From assembly GCA_029250305.1 (NCBI GenBank), contig JAQXFM010000073.1:1-11128 (forward strand): 11,128 nt of DNA, in the 5' to 3' direction. Positions 7,731 to 11,128 of this stretch are shown here, piece by piece; the stretch's first letter is position 1, and each line of letters starts with the position of its first letter. Under the pieces are notes generated by a model. It saw nothing but the letters and a program-made list of their open reading frames with translations, did no database searches and was not told the origin of the DNA. Origin of the DNA: Candidatus Poseidoniaceae archaeon (lineage in GTDB: Archaea > Thermoplasmatota > Poseidoniia > Poseidoniales > Poseidoniaceae). The position numbers were made by a program, and so were the translations under genes.

Positions 7731-7775
7731 TGTTGAAGCAGAAGCGTTCATCAACCGCCTCACTGAGCCGGGGAT

Positions 7776-8441
7776 ATGCACGAACTAATCTATTTCGCAT
7801 CCCCGGGCTACGCAGAACCAACTCGATTTTGTTTGGAGATCTCGGAAGTTCCTTGGAAAAACACAGTGGTGGATTGGGACGGCTATCAGGCGCTCAAAGA
7901 TAGCGGGGATTTACCTTGGGGATACCTCCCAATTCTCAAGACGCCTCAGGGTACCATCGCTGAATCGAATGCATTGATGCGATACGCTGCAGCACTCGCT
8001 GGAATCGAACCTGAGGATCTCTTTGTTCGAGGGAAAGTGGACGAAATTCTCGACTTGATTCAAGGATGGCGCGCCGACTTCACTCCGACCTTCTACATCG
8101 ATGATCTCGATGAGAAAATTGCGGCAAGGAAAGCTTTGTTTGCCAAAGGTGCCAAAATTGACCTCGGCCTCAAAGATCTTGAATCGCTGATTGAAGCATC
8201 CACAACCGGTTGGATTGCTGATACAGAAGACATGACGCTCGCAGATGTCAAAGCGTTCCTCAATACATTCATGATGTTCTCAGGACAATTTGATGGCATC
8301 GAAAAGTCCATGCTCAAGCCATACCCTGCATTGCTCAAATACCACGATTTTGTTGCCAATGACGCCCGTGTCAAAGCCTACTACGACGGAGAGGATGAGA
8401 TTCGTTGGGTGTTCAAGCCAGACGCATTTTCGGATGCCTGA
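7776..8441 (+). CDS. Glutathione S-transferase-like protein (sigma/alpha-like fold)
   Basis: 221 aa, normal for a cytosolic GST. Such enzymes attach a thiol, usually glutathione, to electrophiles or isomerise substrates. The N-terminal thioredoxin-like domain (about 1-75) shows LIYF with a candidate catalytic Tyr6, GYAEPTR at 11-17 (matches the GRAExxR pattern of sigma/alpha classes), GYLPIL at 49-54 with the cis-Pro52, and ESNALMRYAA at 63-72, the thiol gamma-glutamyl-binding site. The helical domain (about 85-215) carries MTLADVKAF at 153-161 and YPALLKYHDFV at 183-193. It starts 45 bp after aspS on the same strand and ends 2 bp from the convergent glutathione peroxidase gene. GSTs are uncommon in archaea; the thiol actually used is unknown. 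Confidence 0.85.
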   Translation: MHELIYFASPGYAEPTRFCLEISEVPWKNTVVDWDGYQALKDSGDLPWGYLPILKTPQGTIAESNALMRYAAALAGIEPEDLFVRGKVDEILDLIQGWRADFTPTFYIDDLDEKIAARKALFAKGAKIDLGLKDLESLIEASTTGWIADTEDMTLADVKAFLNTFMMFSGQFDGIEKSMLKPYPALLKYHDFVANDARVKAYYDGEDEIRWVFKPDAFSDA

Positions 8442-8443
8442 AC

Positions 8444-8899
8444 TCAAAGAAGGTCTTCGGGTTCGTCTCGTGATGTGAAACGAGCGATGCTGCCATCGCT
8501 TGAGAGTACGAACTTGGCAAAGTTCCAACGGATGTCGCCGGTGTATCCTCCCGCATCGCTTGATGCAGAGAGCGTTTGGAAGAGTGGGGCTGCTGCTTCA
8601 CCTTTGACATTGACTTTCGCCATGAGAGGGAATGTTACCTGGAATGTCGAGGCAGTGAATTCGCAGATCTCCTCATGTGTCCCCGGTTCTTGAGCACCGT
8701 ATTGGTTGCATGGGAAGCCAACAACTGTGACACCGTCTTGTTGTGAAAGCGTCTGGAGGCCGGCATATTGACGCGTGAATCCGCATGCGCTTGCAACGTT
8801 CACTACAATCCAAGTGTTTGTGTTCTCTCCACCAAGGTTTCGCAAGGTGGTCATCGTTCCGTTCATATCTTCAAATTCAATGTCCAGTGGGTTGGTCAT
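8444..8899 (-). CDS. Glutathione peroxidase family protein, Cys type (thioredoxin-fold peroxidase)
   Basis: 151 aa. Reduces hydrogen peroxide or lipid hydroperoxides using thiols; Cys-type members usually take electrons from thioredoxin rather than glutathione. Visible signatures: NVASACGFT at 34-42 with peroxidatic Cys39, GFPCNQYG at 61-68 with tetrad Gln66, VTFPLMAKVNVKG at 88-100, and RWNFAKF at 124-130 with tetrad Trp125 and Asn126. The usual resolving cysteine just before the xTxFxVTFP segment is absent (Ala/Ser there); Cys79 in EEICEF lies about one helical turn earlier. The protein is a little shorter than the usual 155-185 aa and ends soon after the last strand. The start at 8899 is the one that gives a normal N-terminus; an AGGAG lies 5 nt before it. 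It faces the GST gene tail to tail. Confidence 0.92.
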   Translation of the reverse strand: MTNPLDIEFEDMNGTMTTLRNLGGENTNTWIVVNVASACGFTRQYAGLQTLSQQDGVTVVGFPCNQYGAQEPGTHEEICEFTASTFQVTFPLMAKVNVKGEAAAPLFQTLSASSDAGGYTGDIRWNFAKFVLSSDGSIARFTSRDEPEDLL

Positions 8900-8904
8900 A
8901 GGCG

Positions 8905-8909
8905 CTCCT
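8905..8909 (-). promoter_or_regulatory. Possible Shine-Dalgarno sequence for the glutathione peroxidase gene
   Basis: The minus strand reads AGGAG with a 5-nt spacer before the ATG at 8899. It supports this start over the longer open frame that reaches 9253. A second AGGAG lies a little further upstream, so the match could be chance. Confidence 0.3.
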
Positions 8910-8981
8910 GCGGCTCTCCTGTCTTCAACTCTTGTAGGGTTCAAGGCAAGGGTGATAGGGAAGGGGTGTCCAAAGGCGACC

Positions 8982-9728
8982 ATGGGCGTTGACCGGATGC
9001 AATGGGGCGCTGAGTCTTGGCAATTTGCTGATTTGCACATGCCAGACGACCCATCTCCGTTTGAGAACGCATCTGGCGTTCCTTGTATCATGCTCATACA
9101 TGGTGGCTTTTGGAAATCCGCATGGACAAGTGAATTGATGCGTCCAATTGGGGATGACTTGGCCGAGGCGGGCATTGCTGCGTGGAACATTGAATTCAAG
9201 GGATGGAGTGATGGTGACGAAGGTGTCTGGATGGACACCCTTTCCGATGTCATGCGTGCATGGGGTCAACTTGCGTTGCTTCCCGGCATTGACATCACTC
9301 GTTCGATGATCATGGGCCACTCTGCTGGCGGCCATTTGGCGTTGATGCTGGCTGCGAAAGCAGAACGAAGGCCATGGTTGACCATCGCCCAAGCACCCAT
9401 CACCGATTTAATTGGGGCTGACAGCGCCAAACTCTCTGATGAGGGGGATGCTGTGCGCCGCTGGATTGGTTCTGCACCGAATGAATCGCCTGATGTATGG
9501 CGACAACTCAATCCAGTTGACCACCCAGCCGATGTATCGATTCTGCTTGTTCACGGAGAAACCGATGTCGATGTGCCAAAGAATCAATCAGAAACATACG
9601 CTCGTGTCATGAAGGCCAAAGGTGTTGAAGTGCAAAAGTTGTGGTTGCCTGGCGACCATTACTCCGTCATCGATGTGGCGAGTGATGACTGGCTCGTCCA
9701 ACTCAACGCCATTATTGACTGGCTTTGA
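8982..9728 (+). CDS. Alpha/beta hydrolase, kynurenine formamidase/esterase-like
   Basis: 248 aa from the chosen ATG. Serine hydrolase with an intact apparent triad: nucleophile Ser114 in GHSAGGHLAL (112-121), Asp195 in HGETDVDVP (191-199) and His226 in GDHYSVID (224-231). The oxyanion motif HGGFW (40-44) resembles the HGGYW of animal-type kynurenine formamidases and related small esterases. Substrates could be N-formylkynurenine or other small amides or esters; sequence alone does not decide. The frame is open up to 8775, but that extension would overlap the peroxidase gene on the other strand and has no hydrolase features. Start at 8982 or at the ATG 15 bp later are both possible. The SDR gene follows 44 bp downstream on the same strand, so the two may be co-transcribed. 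Confidence 0.85.
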   Translation: MGVDRMQWGAESWQFADLHMPDDPSPFENASGVPCIMLIHGGFWKSAWTSELMRPIGDDLAEAGIAAWNIEFKGWSDGDEGVWMDTLSDVMRAWGQLALLPGIDITRSMIMGHSAGGHLALMLAAKAERRPWLTIAQAPITDLIGADSAKLSDEGDAVRRWIGSAPNESPDVWRQLNPVDHPADVSILLVHGETDVDVPKNQSETYARVMKAKGVEVQKLWLPGDHYSVIDVASDDWLVQLNAIIDWL

Positions 9729-9772
9729 ATCATCATCCGAAGACCTATGAGAAGGCACCCGTTGGGGTGTGC

Positions 9773-10588
9773 ATGGACCTCCTTGGTACTGACTTCCCAT
9801 ATGCTTCAAACGCCTTACAAGGAAAGCATGCGCTTGTGTGCGGTGCAAGCAAAGGAATCGGCCGAGCCACAGCAATGATGATGGCTAAAGCAGGTGCGAA
9901 TGTGACTGTTTGCGCACGAAACGCAGCATCACTTTCAGAACTTTGTGACGAACTGTCCGGCCTCGGCGGAGGTGAACACGCAAGCCTTGTCTTAGACCTC
10001 GAAGACCAGACTGCCATCCAGTCCTCCATCCCCGTTCTCCTTTCACAGCGTGGTGCTGTTCACATTCTCGTCAACAACGCTGCGGGTCCACCAGGTGGAC
10101 CCTTGCTTGGAAACACTTTGAACGACTTCGATGCACCGTTCAGGCGCCATCTTCACGCAGCTCACACCCTCACACAACTGATTGTTCCAGGCATGGAAGA
10201 CGCAGGCTACGGTCGAATCATCCAAATCATTTCGACCTCGGTCAAAGAACCAATCCCAAACATTGGCCTCTCTAATACACTCCGCGGCGCCATGGCTTCG
10301 TGGGCAAAGTCACTCTCTCGCGAATTGGCACCGTGCATTACGATCAACAACGTGCTGCCCGGTTTTACCGACACAGACAGATTGGGTTCCCTCGCCGCCT
10401 CAATACAAGAGCGAACTGGAAAATCACTCGATGAAGTCCAATCCGGTTGGTTGAATCAAGTGCCAATCGAACGCTTGATCAATCCTTTGGAAACTGCATC
10501 CGCTCTCACCTTCTTGGCGCTCCCTGCATCGGGTGGCATCCGTGGCGTGAGTCTTGCCGTTGATGGTGGACGCTTGCGCAGCATCTAA
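9773..10588 (+). CDS. SDR-family protein (FabG-like) with altered catalytic residues
   Basis: 271 aa, Rossmann-fold short-chain dehydrogenase/reductase. Cofactor motif GASKGIG at 24-30; CARN at 47-50 with an Arg, suggesting NADP(H); NNAAG at 101-105. The C-terminal half looks FabG-like (NNVLPGFTDTDRL at 192-204, LAVDGG at 261-266). A serine is present at 154/156, but the YxxxK active-site pair is replaced: the aligned segment SNTLRGA has Ser167 and Arg171. A FabG-annotated subfamily with the pattern LSNxLR is, as I recall, widespread, so this is probably subfamily-typical rather than decay. The ATG at 9773 is preferred over an upstream in-frame TTG at 9725 that overlaps the hydrolase stop. 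The stop abuts the convergent nuclease gene with no bases between. The substrate cannot be assigned. Confidence 0.88.
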   Translation: MDLLGTDFPYASNALQGKHALVCGASKGIGRATAMMMAKAGANVTVCARNAASLSELCDELSGLGGGEHASLVLDLEDQTAIQSSIPVLLSQRGAVHILVNNAAGPPGGPLLGNTLNDFDAPFRRHLHAAHTLTQLIVPGMEDAGYGRIIQIISTSVKEPIPNIGLSNTLRGAMASWAKSLSRELAPCITINNVLPGFTDTDRLGSLAASIQERTGKSLDEVQSGWLNQVPIERLINPLETASALTFLALPASGGIRGVSLAVDGGRLRSI

Positions 10589-11128
10589 TCAGCGAAGGAT
10601 GTCAAACCAGACCGGATAGTGGTCGGATACATTGCTGCTATCGAACACCATGTCAATGCCCCAGTTTGAGGTGAGCCGGCCACTCAAGTCGCCGTTGGTG
10701 AGAATTCTGTCGTACGCACACGCACTTTGAGCCACCGTTGTATCTGCGTCATTGCCAACCAACCATGTGTAGTTGCCTCCGGCGAGCGCTGAGTTGGAAA
10801 GGTCCTGCTCTGATGCATAACTGCAATCTGCGTTGAAATCACCTAAGATCACCAAGTCCTCTTCATTGGGGGTGGCTTCCATGTATTCGCTCGCAACAAC
10901 GCCCAATGCGTTGATTTCCTCGACAGCCGCAGCAGGCTTGGTGTGGACTGTAATCAGGCTCAAGTCAAAGAGGGTTTGATTTCCGTTGATGTCCAAAAGA
11001 GTGAACCGACCTTGGAACGGCTCCCGTTGAAAATAATCGTTTTCGCTGTCGTTGTACAGGCTTCCGTTCCCAATGGCTTCGAACACTGCGGTGTTGTAGT
11101 AGAACGCATACTGCTCTTGCGAGGAGCG
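10589..11128 (-). CDS. DNase I-like endonuclease (endonuclease/exonuclease/phosphatase fold), N-terminal part off the window
   Basis: 179 residues are visible and the frame is still open at the window edge; a GTG at 11086 lies inside the gene. Numbering from the edge, the fragment follows the C-terminal two thirds of animal DNase I: QEQYAFYY at 4-11, QREP at 34-37, TVHTKP at 60-65 (His62 = bovine His134), ILGDFNADCSY at 94-104 (Asp97, Asn99 = Asp168, Asn170), DADTT at 127-131, ACAYDRI at 136-142 (Asp140 = Asp212) and SDHYPVWFDI at 168-177 (His170 = His252). Cys102 and Cys137 match the DNase I structural disulfide 173-209, which points to an exported protein. Likely role: extracellular DNA cleavage for phosphorus or carbon acquisition (inference). 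The bovine numbering is from memory. A signal peptide cannot be checked because the N-terminus is missing. Confidence 0.9.
   Translation of the reverse strand, partial: RSSQEQYAFYYNTAVFEAIGNGSLYNDSENDYFQREPFQGRFTLLDINGNQTLFDLSLITVHTKPAAAVEEINALGVVASEYMEATPNEEDLVILGDFNADCSYASEQDLSNSALAGGNYTWLVGNDADTTVAQSACAYDRILTNGDLSGRLTSNWGIDMVFDSSNVSDHYPVWFDILR

Noticed and set aside
8775..8981. N-terminal extension of the alpha/beta hydrolase
   Set aside because: It overlaps the well-supported peroxidase gene on the other strand and carries no hydrolase or signal-peptide features.
8900..9253. N-terminal extension of the glutathione peroxidase
   Set aside because: It is antisense to the hydrolase gene, and the peroxidase has a normal N-terminus at the ATG at 8899.
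9725..9772. TTG start for the SDR gene overlapping the hydrolase stop
   Set aside because: The added 16 residues do not resemble an SDR N-terminus; the ATG at 9773 starts shortly before the Rossmann fold. Translational coupling by overlap is therefore not claimed.

Overview
The window most likely comes from a marine planktonic archaeon close to Poseidoniia (Marine Group II Euryarchaeota). The grounds are an archaeal/eukaryotic-type aspartyl-tRNA synthetase (ends FPRDRRRVSP, motif 2 RHLNE), an archaeal-style TrmI tRNA methyltransferase, AT-rich TATA-like boxes close to start codons, and a giant exported protein built from CARDB/NEW3-like beta-sandwich repeats with one C-terminal membrane anchor and a cytoplasmic zinc ribbon. 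The lineage is inferred from gene content and was not tested by phylogeny. No rRNA, tRNA, CRISPR array, transposase or phage gene is visible.

Layout: (1) 1-679, the 3' part of trmI on +. (2) 683-6164, a two-gene minus block: metK (bacterial/eukaryotic type) followed, after a 91-bp gap with its own possible promoter and a perfect hairpin, by a 1384-aa surface protein. In that protein an SGNH-esterase-like domain, preceded by a 33-bp-repeat Gly/Asn/Thr linker, sits inside a beta-sandwich domain. (3) 6165-6323, the divergent control region between metK and aspS. (4) 6324-8441, aspS then a glutathione-S-transferase-like gene on +. (5) 8444-8899, a Cys-type glutathione peroxidase on -. (6) 8982-10588, an alpha/beta hydrolase with a kynurenine-formamidase-like oxyanion motif and an SDR protein on +. 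(7) 10589-11128, the C-terminal part of a strikingly DNase I-like nuclease on -, running off the window.

Functionally the window mixes core translation and methyl-donor genes (trmI, aspS, metK; MetK makes the AdoMet that TrmI uses) with accessory genes: peroxide/thiol detoxification (GST and GPx, tail to tail), small-molecule hydrolysis/reduction (hydrolase and SDR), and extracellular interaction or degradation (surface SGNH protein, DNase I-like protein). Genes are packed very tightly; the three tail-to-tail junctions have 3, 2 and 0 bp between stop codons. The strongest candidates for something new are the SGNH-inside-beta-sandwich surface protein with a cytoplasmic zinc ribbon, the DNase I-like protein, the GST/GPx pair with a displaced second cysteine, and the SDR protein lacking the Tyr/Lys catalytic pair. 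No multi-gene defence or mobile system is evident.
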